Below, piece by piece: positions 17,375-25,720 of a DNA stretch of 59,190 bases. The DNA lies in the NCBI RefSeq assembly GCF_014645815.1, contig NZ_BMML01000042.1, forward strand, positions 1 to 59,190. The letters are read 5' to 3'. Both the position numbers and the translations under genes were made by a program. Each line of letters begins with the position of its first letter. Position 1 is the stretch's first letter. This DNA comes from Streptomyces fuscichromogenes. Its GTDB lineage: Bacteria; Actinomycetota; Actinomycetes; Streptomycetales; Streptomycetaceae. The notes below the pieces were generated by a model. It saw only the letters and a list, made by a program, of their open reading frames with translations. It was not told the origin of the DNA and did no database searches.

Positions 17375-18148
17375 TCATGCGGAGGCCTTCACGACGCTCC
17401 AGCCGCCGTCCACGACGAGACTGGACCCGGTGATGTAGGAGGCCTCGTCGGCGCAGAGGAACGCGATCGCGGCGGCCACCTCCTCGGGGGTGCCGAAGCG
17501 GCGGGCGGCCGTCTGGGCGATGCTGCGTTCCCGTTCCCCGGCCGGCACCCGGTTCCAGGCCCCGGTCAGGATGGGCCCGGGGAGCACCGCGTTGACGCGC
17601 ACCTCGGGGCCGTACTCGACCGCGAGCTGCCCGCACAGGGAGAGCAGGCCGCCCTTGGCCGCGGCGTAGGCGGGGTGGCCGGGGATGCCCGCACGGGCGT
17701 GCACCGACGAGGTGAGCGCCACGGCGCCGTGCCGCGCCCGCAGGTCGGGCAGGACCGCCTGCACGCCGAGGAAGCTGCCGGTGAGGTTGACGGCGAGCTG
17801 CCGCTGCCAGGACGCCAGGGTCAGCTCGTGGGCCGGTACGACCTCGACGGTGCAGGCGTTGCTGACGAGCACGTCGACCGGGCCGAAGGCGTGGGCGGCG
17901 GTCATGATCCGCGCCCAGTCGTCCTCCGCGGCGACGTCGGCGTGCACGTACCTCGCCCGGCCGCCGTCCTTCTCGATCCCGTCGGCCACGGCCCGGCCGC
18001 GTTCGTCGGCGATGTCGGCGAGCACGACGGCGGCGCCCTCCCCGGCGAGGCGGGCGGCGGTGGCGGCTCCGATACCGGAGGCGGCGCCGGTCACCACGGC
18101 GGTACGGCCGGTGAAACGGGCACCGTACCGTCGTACGGACTGGTCCAT
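17375..18148 (-). CDS. Short-chain dehydrogenase, probable galactose (aldose) dehydrogenase
   Basis: A 257-residue classical SDR: TGAASGIGAAT for cofactor binding (about residues 20-30), LADIADERG with an acidic residue suggesting NAD preference, Ser in LTSSVHA and the catalytic YAAAK. The usual NNAG is changed to SNACT. ATG 18148 is preferred to an upstream in-frame ATG because AAGGAG lies just before it. In this operon the expected missing step is oxidation of galactose to galactonolactone, so a galactose 1-dehydrogenase role is inferred; rhamnose or glucose dehydrogenases belong to the same family. No lactonase gene is visible nearby. Confidence 0.8.
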   Translation of the reverse strand: MDQSVRRYGARFTGRTAVVTGAASGIGAATAARLAGEGAAVVLADIADERGRAVADGIEKDGGRARYVHADVAAEDDWARIMTAAHAFGPVDVLVSNACTVEVVPAHELTLASWQRQLAVNLTGSFLGVQAVLPDLRARHGAVALTSSVHARAGIPGHPAYAAAKGGLLSLCGQLAVEYGPEVRVNAVLPGPILTGAWNRVPAGERERSIAQTAARRFGTPEEVAAAIAFLCADEASYITGSSLVVDGGWSVVKASA

Positions 18149-18188
18149 CGGGCTCCTTGGTGGGTGAGCTGCTGGAAACATATGCGTC

Positions 18189-20008
18189 CTACAGGCGTCT
18201 CAGCACCACCAGGTCGGCGTCGTGCTCGGCAGTCCACGCGAACGGCAGGCCGTGGTGGAGCAGATGGGCTCCGCCGTACGGCGTTCCGGTCGCGGTGTCC
18301 CGGTAGCGGGCCGCCGGGTCCAGGCCGCGCAGCCGGAGCCGGTCGGGGCGGCCGGGCAGCAGCGGCGCGCCGCCGAGGCGGCCGGTGGAGAGGGCGGCGA
18401 CGACGGTCCGGTCCCGGCGTCGAACTGCACGCCGCAGGTGGGCTCGTCCGGTGTGCCGAGCAGCCGGGCCTCGCCGTGGTGGACGACGTCGCGTACCTCC
18501 TTGTACCGGGCGATCCAGCGGGCGGCCCCGGCCCGCTGCTGCGGGGTCCAGGCGCGCAGGTCGGCGCCGATCCGGAGGACGCCGCACATGGCGTTGACGA
18601 AGCGGAAGGCGAGGCTGCGCGGGCGCGGGTCGAAGATGCCGGGGGCGTCGGTGCCCCAGGAGCTCATGACGTGCGGCGCGTGGGCGTGCAGGAAGCCGTG
18701 CCGGATGCGCAGCCGGTCCAGGGGCGCGGTGTTGTCGCTGGGCCAGACGACGTCGGTGCGGGCGAGGGTGGCGTGCTCGATCCGTCCGCCGCCGCCCGCG
18801 CAGCCCTCGACGGTGACGTCGGGGTGGGCGGCGCGCAGGTGGTCGAGGACCCGCAGGTATCCGGCGACGTGCTCGGCGTCCAGGTCGGCCGGGCCCGCGC
18901 CGGGGCGGCCGCGTTCGGTGGGCGGGCGGTTCATGTCCCACTTCGGACAGCCGATGCCGTAGGCGCCGAGCAACCGGTCGAGGGTGCCGATGACGAAGTC
19001 CTGGACGTCGGTCCGGCCCAGGTCGAGCAGCAGTCGGTTGCGGACCAGGCGGGCCGGGCGGCCGTCCACGCGGTAGACCCACTCGGGGTGTTCGGCGTAC
19101 AGCCGGCTGCCGGGGCTGACCGCCTCCGGCTCCGCCCAGAGGCCGAAGTCCAGGCCGAGGGCGCGGACTTCCGCCACGAAACGGTCGAAGCCCCGCGGGA
19201 ACGCCGCCGGGTCCGGGTACCGGTCGCCCAGTCCCCCGGTGTCGTCGGCGCGGCCGGTGAACCAGCCGTCGTCCACCACGAACAGCTCGGCCCCGATGTC
19301 CGCGGCCGCCTTCGCCGGCTCCAGCTGCCCGGCGGCGTCGACGTCGAAGCCGGTGGCCTCCCAGGAGTTGTAGAGCACCTTGCGGGGGCGGTGCAGCCGG
19401 TCGCCGGCGAGGCGGCGTTCGTAGCGGTGCCAGATCCGGGACAGGCCGTCGAGTCCGGCCGGGCTGAAGGCGCAGGCGAGCCGGGGTGTCGCGAGGGTCT
19501 CCCCGGGCGTCAGGCGTACCGCGCCCTCGTGCGGGACCCGGCCGGCCCGGACCCGGACGGTCCCGCCCGGCTCGGCCTCCGCCGTGATGTGCCGGTTGCC
19601 CGGCCATTCGAGGGCGACACCGTACGTGGCCTCGCCGTCCTGCACGGCGAGCCGGGGCGCGTAGGCGTGACCGGCCACACCCTGCAGACTGCCGATGCCG
19701 AACGTGCCTCGGGTGAGGTCGAGTTGGGTGCGCTGGAACTCCTGCGACCACTGACCGGCGAGGTAGGTGAGCCGGGCCGGTCCCGTGACGGGGACCGTGA
19801 CGGCTGCGGAGTCGAGGCGCTCCAGGCGGAGTTCGGTGGTGGCGGTGAACTCGGCCCAGCGCAGGATCACATCGGTTCCGGGGACGGTCCGGTAGCAGAG
19901 CACCGTCCGCAGGCCGGTCAGCGCGTCCGCGAAGGCGAGCCGCAGGGCCCCCGCGGTCTCCTCCGCCCCGTCGAACTCCCACCACACGCCCCGGCCCTCG
20001 CCCGCCAT
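18189..20008 (-). pseudogene. GH36 alpha-galactosidase, frameshifted near the C-terminus and short at the N-terminus
   Basis: From ATG 20008 the product follows GH36 closely: LYNSWEATGFD, VVDDGWF, LWAEPEAVSPGS, the nucleophile in CPKWDMNRPP, CAGGGGR and the acid/base Asp in WPSDNTAPLDR. At a CCC run (18413-18415) one base appears to be missing. In-phase translation ends in a foreign tail, whereas restoring a base gives AGDRTVVAALSTGR and a family-like C-terminus ending at TAG 18189. About 100 N-terminal residues usual for the family are absent; the same frame upstream reads EYLPHGLRPFTGSEL but reaches a stop without a start codon. It heads the galactonate operon, 40 bp before the SDR gene. 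Catalytic residues remain, so some activity is possible. Confidence 0.75.
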
Positions 20009-20349
20009 CAGCTCGGATCCGGTGAACGGCCGCAGTCCGTGGGGCAGGTACTCGGCCGGAGACGGCGGCGGCGAGGGCGGGCCGGGTGAACCGGTGGTGC
20101 GGAGGTCTGGGTGCGGGCGGGTGCGAGGTCACGGACGTCTCCCAGGGGTCGGGATCGTCTCCGGCGGCGGGAGCTTCGGCTCTACCTGTGGCTGCTCCGT
20201 AGCTGCTCCCGGGAGAGTCACGGACCATCACCGCGACCTGGTCCGCCGACCTGCCGGCCAGGACGGGTACCGATGGTGGTCGAGAATCACCGGGTGGAAG
20301 GTGGCCTCAGGTGCTGCGGCATCTGTCCGCCGTCGGCGTCCGGGGCCAC
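20009..20349. other. Gap ahead of the alpha-galactosidase gene
   Basis: This stretch should contain the promoter of the galactonate operon and perhaps the lost N-terminal codons of the alpha-galactosidase. The frame of that gene continues to about 20131 before a stop, with Pro-rich codons but no start codon. I see no convincing -35/-10 pair and no other gene. Confidence 0.4.
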
Positions 20350-20400
20350 CCCTCGGTCGTGGTCACCCCTCGGTCGTGGTCACCCCTCGGTCGTGGTCAC
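20350..20400. repeat. Three perfect tandem copies of a 17-bp unit
   Basis: The unit CCCTCGGTCGTGGTCAC occurs at 20350-20366, 20367-20383 and 20384-20400 without mismatch. The stop codon of the 94-residue gene (20380-20382) lies inside the middle copy and its last codons in the third. Because 17 is not a multiple of three, each copy is read in a different phase, so the repeat has spread over the 3' end of the gene without lengthening the protein. Confidence 0.9.
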
Positions 20401-20664
20401 GAGCTTCTCGAAGAGGAACTCGTGCTTCAGGAACGACGTGTCGTACTCGTGTCCCGGGTAGGGCGGGATCAGCTGTGCCGCCTGGAACAGCCGCCACCCG
20501 TCCCGAAGGGCGTCGACGCCCGTCCGGTAGGGCGGTTCGTCGCTGTCCCCGGTGGTCGGCGAGGTGAGCCCGGTGCCGTCGTAGACGGACCAGCCGACGA
20601 CTTCGGCGTCGAGGGCGGAGGTGCCGAGGTAGAGCACCAGGACCTGCTGGCGGACGGCGGTCAT
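20380..20664 (-). CDS. Small protein of unknown function coupled to a PhyH dioxygenase
   Basis: A 94-residue acidic protein (MTAVRQQVLVLYLGTSALDAE, then a central region with several Asp, Gly and Pro, ending FLKHEFLFEKLVTTTEG). I do not recognise a domain. It has no signal peptide or membrane segment. Its ATG overlaps the stop of the dioxygenase gene (ATGA at 20661-20664), so the two products are probably made in a fixed ratio and may act together. The codon use is typical of the genome. The 17-bp repeat covers its stop codon. Confidence 0.7.
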   Translation of the reverse strand: MTAVRQQVLVLYLGTSALDAEVVGWSVYDGTGLTSPTTGDSDEPPYRTGVDALRDGWRLFQAAQLIPPYPGHEYDTSFLKHEFLFEKLVTTTEG

Positions 20665-21476
20665 ACGGCACTCCTGCCCGGACGGTTGGCGACCCGGGTC
20701 GCCCAGTACTCGAGGTCGAAGGAATCGTCGCCGGTCAGGGCGCGCCACAGCATGATCCGGTTGTACGTCTCCAGCCGGGCCGTGGCGGGCTCGTACCAGG
20801 GGAAGGTGCGCTGCAACTCCTCGGCCACGCCCGGGTCGTGGAGGTCGGCGGTGTCCCACAGCAGCCGCTGCCGCACGGTCGGATTGAGGCGGATCTTGAA
20901 CATGTAGCGCACGACATCGCTGTCGTTGCGCCGGCCGCCGTGCCAGATCCCGTGGTGCAGGAGCACGACCGTACCGGCGGGGCACACCAGCCGGCTCTGT
21001 CCGCGCAGGTTCTGGTACCGCCCGATGTCGGTCTCGTTGATCCGCCGCAGATGGGATCCCGGCACGCTCAGCGTGCCGCCCATCTCCGGGGTCACGTCCT
21101 GCGGGTAGTACATCAGCTGGACGTCGAACGCGTCCGGCCGTACGTCGATGATCGCGTCGCCGTGCAGCGGCTGGGCGCTGCCCCCGCGGGGCTCGCGGAC
21201 GTGCACGAAGTGGTGGTCGACCGTCGGATCGGGTCCGACGAGACTGCGCAGGGCTCCCGCCACCTCGGGGAGTCCGAGGATGCGGCGGGGGAACGAGCCC
21301 TCCGGGTACGCCTCGGCCACGGGTACGCCGTAGGGCACGGCGGGGATCCCCGCGGCGAGGACGCCGAACGCCTCGGCGTTCATGTCCTTCGGGACGACCG
21401 CGTCCATGCGCAGTGCGCCGTGCGCGACAAAGCGCGCCATCTGCACCGAAGTCAACAAGCAGTCACTGGTTGCCAT
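20661..21476 (-). CDS. Phytanoyl-CoA dioxygenase (PhyH) family protein
   Basis: A 271-residue predicted Fe(II)/2-oxoglutarate dioxygenase. The double-stranded beta-helix shows the H-x-D metal motif in LHGDAIIDV (about residue 105) and the distal His in HHGIWHGG (about 174-181), followed by an Arg in VRYMFKIRLNP that could bind 2-oxoglutarate. The family hydroxylates diverse small molecules and the substrate cannot be guessed. It is divergent from an AraC regulator across a 71-bp gap and coupled to the small protein downstream, forming a compact regulated module. Confidence 0.82.
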   Translation of the reverse strand: MATSDCLLTSVQMARFVAHGALRMDAVVPKDMNAEAFGVLAAGIPAVPYGVPVAEAYPEGSFPRRILGLPEVAGALRSLVGPDPTVDHHFVHVREPRGGSAQPLHGDAIIDVRPDAFDVQLMYYPQDVTPEMGGTLSVPGSHLRRINETDIGRYQNLRGQSRLVCPAGTVVLLHHGIWHGGRRNDSDVVRYMFKIRLNPTVRQRLLWDTADLHDPGVAEELQRTFPWYEPATARLETYNRIMLWRALTGDDSFDLEYWATRVANRPGRSAV

Positions 21477-21547
21477 GCGTCAAAAGTAGGAGAGGGTGCT
21501 CCGTCCACGCGTGGGCCGCAGTCACCCACTACTGGTAGTTTCTCACC

Positions 21548-22351
21548 ATGCGCACGGTGACGGTTCATCTGGACACACCGCCGCAGGTCGTCAACGTCGG
21601 TGTCGGCGTGCACGGTCCGGCCGGGCATACCGACGTGTTCCGCCTTCCCGACCTGTGGCAGCTGCACGTCTACGGCTATGCCGCGGACCTGACCGTCGGG
21701 GACACGCCGTACCCGATCCGGCCCGGCCGGGTGAGCCTGGTACCGCCGGCCACGACCGTCCGGTACCACTACCACCAGGACCGCTCGGAGCACCTCTACG
21801 CCCACCTGCTCATGCCGAGCACCGGCGCCGCGCGCTCCCTCCCGGTGCTGCAGGACGCCGGGGCGGGGCTGCCGGCTCTCAACGCGGCGCTGCTGCAGGC
21901 CATCGCCGCCGCCCCCACCGAACCCGGCCGGGTCACCGCCGAGACCTGGTCCGCCCTGTGGCGGATCGCCCACCTCACTCCCCCGCCCCCGCGGACCGGA
22001 CCGCATCCGGCGTTCACGGCCGCGGTCACGCACATCGAGTCGCAGCTCGCGGATCCGCTGACCGTCCCCGGGATCGCCCGGACCGCCGGGATCTCCCACA
22101 ACCACCTCATCCGGCTCTTCCGCGCCGAGACCGGCGACACGGTCGTCTCCTACATCCGCCACCGCCGGCTGGAGCGCGCCCGCCATCTGCTGTGCGAGTC
22201 GACCCTGTCCATCGCGGCGGTCGCGGCCGCCGTCGGCATCCCCGACCTCCAGGCGTTCAACAAGGCATGCCGCCGGGAGCTCGGCGGATCGCCCCGGGCG
22301 GTACGGGGGCGCGGCGGGAGCGGGCACGCCGAGGAGAGCCCGGGGGCCTGA
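21548..22351 (+). CDS. AraC family transcriptional regulator
   Basis: A 267-residue regulator with an N-terminal cupin-like sensor domain (about residues 1-150) and a C-terminal AraC double helix-turn-helix (about 160-255). The second recognition segment reads IAAVAAAVGIPDLQAFNKACRRELGGSPR, with the conserved Phe-Arg-Pro-like end. It is transcribed away from the PhyH gene and most likely controls it and itself in response to the dioxygenase substrate or product. The 71-bp intergenic region 21477-21547 should hold both promoters. Confidence 0.87.
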   Translation: MRTVTVHLDTPPQVVNVGVGVHGPAGHTDVFRLPDLWQLHVYGYAADLTVGDTPYPIRPGRVSLVPPATTVRYHYHQDRSEHLYAHLLMPSTGAARSLPVLQDAGAGLPALNAALLQAIAAAPTEPGRVTAETWSALWRIAHLTPPPPRTGPHPAFTAAVTHIESQLADPLTVPGIARTAGISHNHLIRLFRAETGDTVVSYIRHRRLERARHLLCESTLSIAAVAAAVGIPDLQAFNKACRRELGGSPRAVRGRGGSGHAEESPGA

Positions 22352-22353
22352 TC

Positions 22354-22560
22354 TCAGCGCGGGCGGGTCAACTCCCCTACGAATTCCAGCAGATGCCGGT
22401 ACGGCCGCCCGGTCGCCCGGCTCGTGCCGATCCCGCAGGTGCGGTTGGCCGACGCGTACGCGGCGTACGTACGCCCGGCCAGGGCCTGCGCCTCCCGGGC
22501 GGTGGCGGAGCCCCGTCCGGGAAAGGCCCGCCGAAGCGAACTCCGGTCAGAACGACGCAT
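22354..22560 (-). pseudogene. 3' remnant of an unknown gene
   Basis: The last 50 codons of this 68-codon frame have almost exclusively G/C third positions and encode a plausible sequence (TYAAYASANRTCGIGTS, then GRPYRHLLEFVGELTRPR). The first 18 codons have poor codon use and look non-coding. This suggests the tail of a gene whose 5' part was lost when the neighbouring accessory DNA was inserted. I do not recognise the family. The following 22561-22789 contains nothing I can identify. Confidence 0.3.
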
Positions 22561-22789
22561 CGGAGAATCCGACCGGCACGTTCGCCGAGCGGGCTCGCGC
22601 CCTCACGCACCGGTGTCCCGGATGCGACGTCGTAGGCGCAAAGAGGAACCGCCGACGAACCAGGGCGCTTCGACGGCGTCAAGGTCTTCCACGGTCCCGC
22701 GGCCCGGCCCTGGAACGTGCTGGGCCGGCCGTCTGGCTGCGTGGCGGCGCGCCGCCGTCGCCAGGGTGCGGGGCGTCGTCGGGGTGCGC

Positions 22790-25720
22790 CTACCAGGGAG
22801 TGGGCAGGAACCGGCGCGCCCGGCGTGGGCCACCGCCGGACGGGGTTTCGTCCGGGTCGGGCCACTCGGCGAGCCAACTGCGCAGTTCGGCGTGGCGGAA
22901 CTGCCACGAGACCCCCTGGACCCGCAGAATGCCGACCCGGTGTGCCCAGTCCAGGAAGGCAGCCATCTTCCACGGCAGTAGGCCTTGGCCTTTCATCAGG
23001 GACATCGCCACGACGTAGCGGAGCCAGGCGATGAGTCCGATGGCGAACGACCCGAAATACCCGACGGCGGCGCCGAACACGGCACCGGCCCACGTACCGC
23101 CGCCCGCGAACGTGAAGGCGACCGCTCCGGCCACGCCGCCGAGCAGCGCCGCCGCGCACTCGCACACCCAGTAGAACTCCGGCGCGAAGTTGCCGCTGAG
23201 GGTACGGTCCAGCCCCACCTTGGCCTCCATCAGCCAGCCCAGCGGGATGCCCACGGCACAGCCGACGATGATCCCGGGCCAGGGACCGAAGAGCAGAAAG
23301 GTGCTGAGACCGAAGCCCGTTCCGATTGCGCTACCGATCTCGCAACCGGAGAGGATGCGCCTGAGACGGGTCTTCGTGTCTTTCCTGGCCCGCCGCAGAC
23401 GGAGCCCGCGGGTGCGGCGGACCACCTTCGGGATCATGGAATACGGCATGCAAGCGGTGAAGACGGCCGCCCCCGCCAGGACGACTCCAAAACCGCACGT
23501 GCCCCAGAAGCGGAAGGCGGCGCGGCCTGACAAGGCCGGGGAATCCGCGAGCGCCTCCCAGGCGTACGCGCCCTTGCCCGGGCCACCCGCGACCGCGAGC
23601 ACGCAGGCCAGGGCAAAGAACACAACCGCCAGACCGTGCACGACCGCCTGGACCGCCTTGACCCGTCCACTACCAGCCATAGGCCAGAGCCCGTTGAGAG
23701 TGAGGTCGCCGGAGTCCCTGCTCTCCAGGTGTCGGGCGAGCCGGGCCAGCCACGGGGTCACGACGGCGGGGTCGGTCCACCGGGGCGGCTCGGCCACCTG
23801 CTCCACGCACGCTGCCGGAACGAATGCCGCAAGGAGCCTCTCGTGCAGCGCCTCTTCGACGCCATGCCCCTGCTCGGCCAGTTCGTGCGGGTGCACGACC
23901 GGATCGGGAGAGTGCAGCGCCCGGATGGCCAGCACGAGTTTCCATGGTGTGTCCAGGCGGTGGGCTACGACACGGGCGCCCTGCGGGGACAGATCGTGGC
24001 GCACGTCGGCCCACTCGGGGGCGTTCAGGTAGCCGGGGAAGGCAGTGCGCAGGGACGTCTCGATGTCGTTCACGGACAGTCGCTCCATCTCCACCACGCA
24101 TCCCTGAAGCCGTGCCGCCGGTGACTCATCATCCTGAGCGTCCCGCGTGGTGACAATGACCGGGGAGTCCTCCCGCAGCGTGTACCGGTTGATCGCGGTC
24201 ACCAGCTGGGTGACCTGATCCGGGTCGCGGGCCGACGGCATGGAATCTGCGGGGCTGTTCCCGGCGCGTCTTCGGGCAGGCGACTGGGCAGTTGTGCCGC
24301 CGGCGGCGCCGTGGGCCTCGTCCAGGCCATCGAGGACGGGAAGTACCCATCGGCCGTGTACCAGGGCCCGCGCTGTGCGCCCGTGCGTGCAGAGTTGCTG
24401 CACCACCAGTTCGTCAGCGAGCCAGTTCTCGAAATAGCGCAGCAGATCATCCTCGTAGCTGCGCGTCCCGTCGGGCTGGAGCCGGCTCGGCGGCTTCCAG
24501 TGGTAGAGGGGGATCAGTACGGGTACGGGGTGCCAGGCCGGTTCCGACTCCGAGGTGCGGGGCCGGCGCTGCCTCAGCAGCAGATCCACGAGATGGGCTG
24601 CGAGGAACGTCTTGCCGGAACCAGCCTGACCCGTGACGACGAGACACCCGCGGGGCAGGTGGTTGTAGAACCGCACGACCGACTCGTAGGCGGCGCCCGG
24701 CGGATGACCGGTGTTCCGGGTCAGGGTGCGGAACGGCACGTCGATGAGGCCCGCGCCTTCGACAGCCGAGATCCCCGGGGACGAGTCGAGGAACCTGCCG
24801 ATCAGCAGGCGGGACCTCTCGTGCAGTTCGCCGACGGCCGGACGCAGGTGGGCGGGAGCCGCCGGCAACTGCGGACGCGCGTCGGTCAGCCCACTGCTGA
24901 TGTCCCGCTCGGAGCCGTTCGGCGAGCGCCGGTAGAGAGTGACCGGCGTCTGCCGGGTGTAGTCGCTGTTGCGCTCGTTGAAGTGGTTCTCCACCCTCTG
25001 GGTGAGGTGCCCGATGTCCGGCGGAACACCCGAGGGGTCCTCGGCCAGGGCGGCGAGGACCACTTCGGCGAACTCGCTGGCCGCCCTGCCGGGGTGGTTG
25101 AGGGCGCCCTGCCCGTCCCGGGACGCGCACAGCACGAATTGCTCGACGGGTCGACGAGCCGCTCGCCCCGCGGTCGGAAGAGGGATGAGCATCGGCTGCC
25201 CGTCCGCCGCATCGAGGTACCAGGCGCAGGTGTCGATCAGCAGCACCTGCCGTTGCAGGGACTGGTTGACGCGCTGCCGGAGGAAGAAGCACAGCTGTGC
25301 CAGAGAGAGCGCCCAGGGTTGCTGGGCGGTGGCGTCCTCGACGTAGAGGATCCGTTCGGGCGGGCTGCTGTCGGTCATGGCGCCGTGGCCGCTCCAGAAG
25401 AGGATCAGGACCTCGCAGCGGCTCTGCTCGGGCCGGCCGGGCGTGTTGTCCACGACGTTCTTCAGTGACGCCGGTGCGAACGGCAGACCGAGCTTCTCGG
25501 CTTCCCTCTCCGTCTCGGCCCGTGCCTCGTCACGTGGGGTGATCAGGAGGCTGATGTTGCCGGCCGGGACCCCCTTGTCCAGCAGGTGGCGGGCGAGGCG
25601 CAGCACGTCGGCGGCCGGGCCCGCCAGTGAGTCGTGGGAGTCGTGGGAATCTTGTTCGACGGCCACCAGGACCGCCCTGACCAGGTGGGGCGCCACAGGG
25701 CCCGGCGTCAGCCAATCCAC
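22790..25720 (-). CDS. Caspase-like protease fused to a NACHT NTPase and a multi-pass membrane region
   Basis: A protein of about 976 residues. The N-terminal peptidase C14-type (caspase/metacaspase) domain spans about 13-265, with catalytic His112 in LFWSGHG and Cys165 in LLIDTCAW. A linker follows, then a STAND/NACHT ATPase with Walker A GQAGSGKT (364-371) and Walker B VLPVLDGLDEA (about 460-470) of the NACHT type, and a helical segment to about 680. Five or six hydrophobic segments lie at about 691-713, 737-759, 795-830, 850-872 and 875-902. The cytoplasmic tail contains FLDWAHRVGILRV. No repeat sensor domain is present. GTG 25720 is chosen since GGGAG precedes it; it overlaps the upstream hydrolase stop. 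The layout is that of a self-activating immune or cell-death effector; function is inferred. Confidence 0.85.
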   Translation of the reverse strand: MDWLTPGPVAPHLVRAVLVAVEQDSHDSHDSLAGPAADVLRLARHLLDKGVPAGNISLLITPRDEARAETEREAEKLGLPFAPASLKNVVDNTPGRPEQSRCEVLILFWSGHGAMTDSSPPERILYVEDATAQQPWALSLAQLCFFLRQRVNQSLQRQVLLIDTCAWYLDAADGQPMLIPLPTAGRAARRPVEQFVLCASRDGQGALNHPGRAASEFAEVVLAALAEDPSGVPPDIGHLTQRVENHFNERNSDYTRQTPVTLYRRSPNGSERDISSGLTDARPQLPAAPAHLRPAVGELHERSRLLIGRFLDSSPGISAVEGAGLIDVPFRTLTRNTGHPPGAAYESVVRFYNHLPRGCLVVTGQAGSGKTFLAAHLVDLLLRQRRPRTSESEPAWHPVPVLIPLYHWKPPSRLQPDGTRSYEDDLLRYFENWLADELVVQQLCTHGRTARALVHGRWVLPVLDGLDEAHGAAGGTTAQSPARRRAGNSPADSMPSARDPDQVTQLVTAINRYTLREDSPVIVTTRDAQDDESPAARLQGCVVEMERLSVNDIETSLRTAFPGYLNAPEWADVRHDLSPQGARVVAHRLDTPWKLVLAIRALHSPDPVVHPHELAEQGHGVEEALHERLLAAFVPAACVEQVAEPPRWTDPAVVTPWLARLARHLESRDSGDLTLNGLWPMAGSGRVKAVQAVVHGLAVVFFALACVLAVAGGPGKGAYAWEALADSPALSGRAAFRFWGTCGFGVVLAGAAVFTACMPYSMIPKVVRRTRGLRLRRARKDTKTRLRRILSGCEIGSAIGTGFGLSTFLLFGPWPGIIVGCAVGIPLGWLMEAKVGLDRTLSGNFAPEFYWVCECAAALLGGVAGAVAFTFAGGGTWAGAVFGAAVGYFGSFAIGLIAWLRYVVAMSLMKGQGLLPWKMAAFLDWAHRVGILRVQGVSWQFRHAELRSWLAEWPDPDETPSGGGPRRARRFLPTPW

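Noticed and set aside
20350..20400. Tandem copies considered as a CRISPR array
   Set aside because: The copies are directly adjacent without spacers and no cas genes are present.
22790..25720. The NACHT protein considered as a toxin-antitoxin or type VI component
   Set aside because: No antitoxin-like small gene, secretion motifs or Rhs/VgrG features are nearby; the domain order is that of a STAND NTPase with a protease effector.
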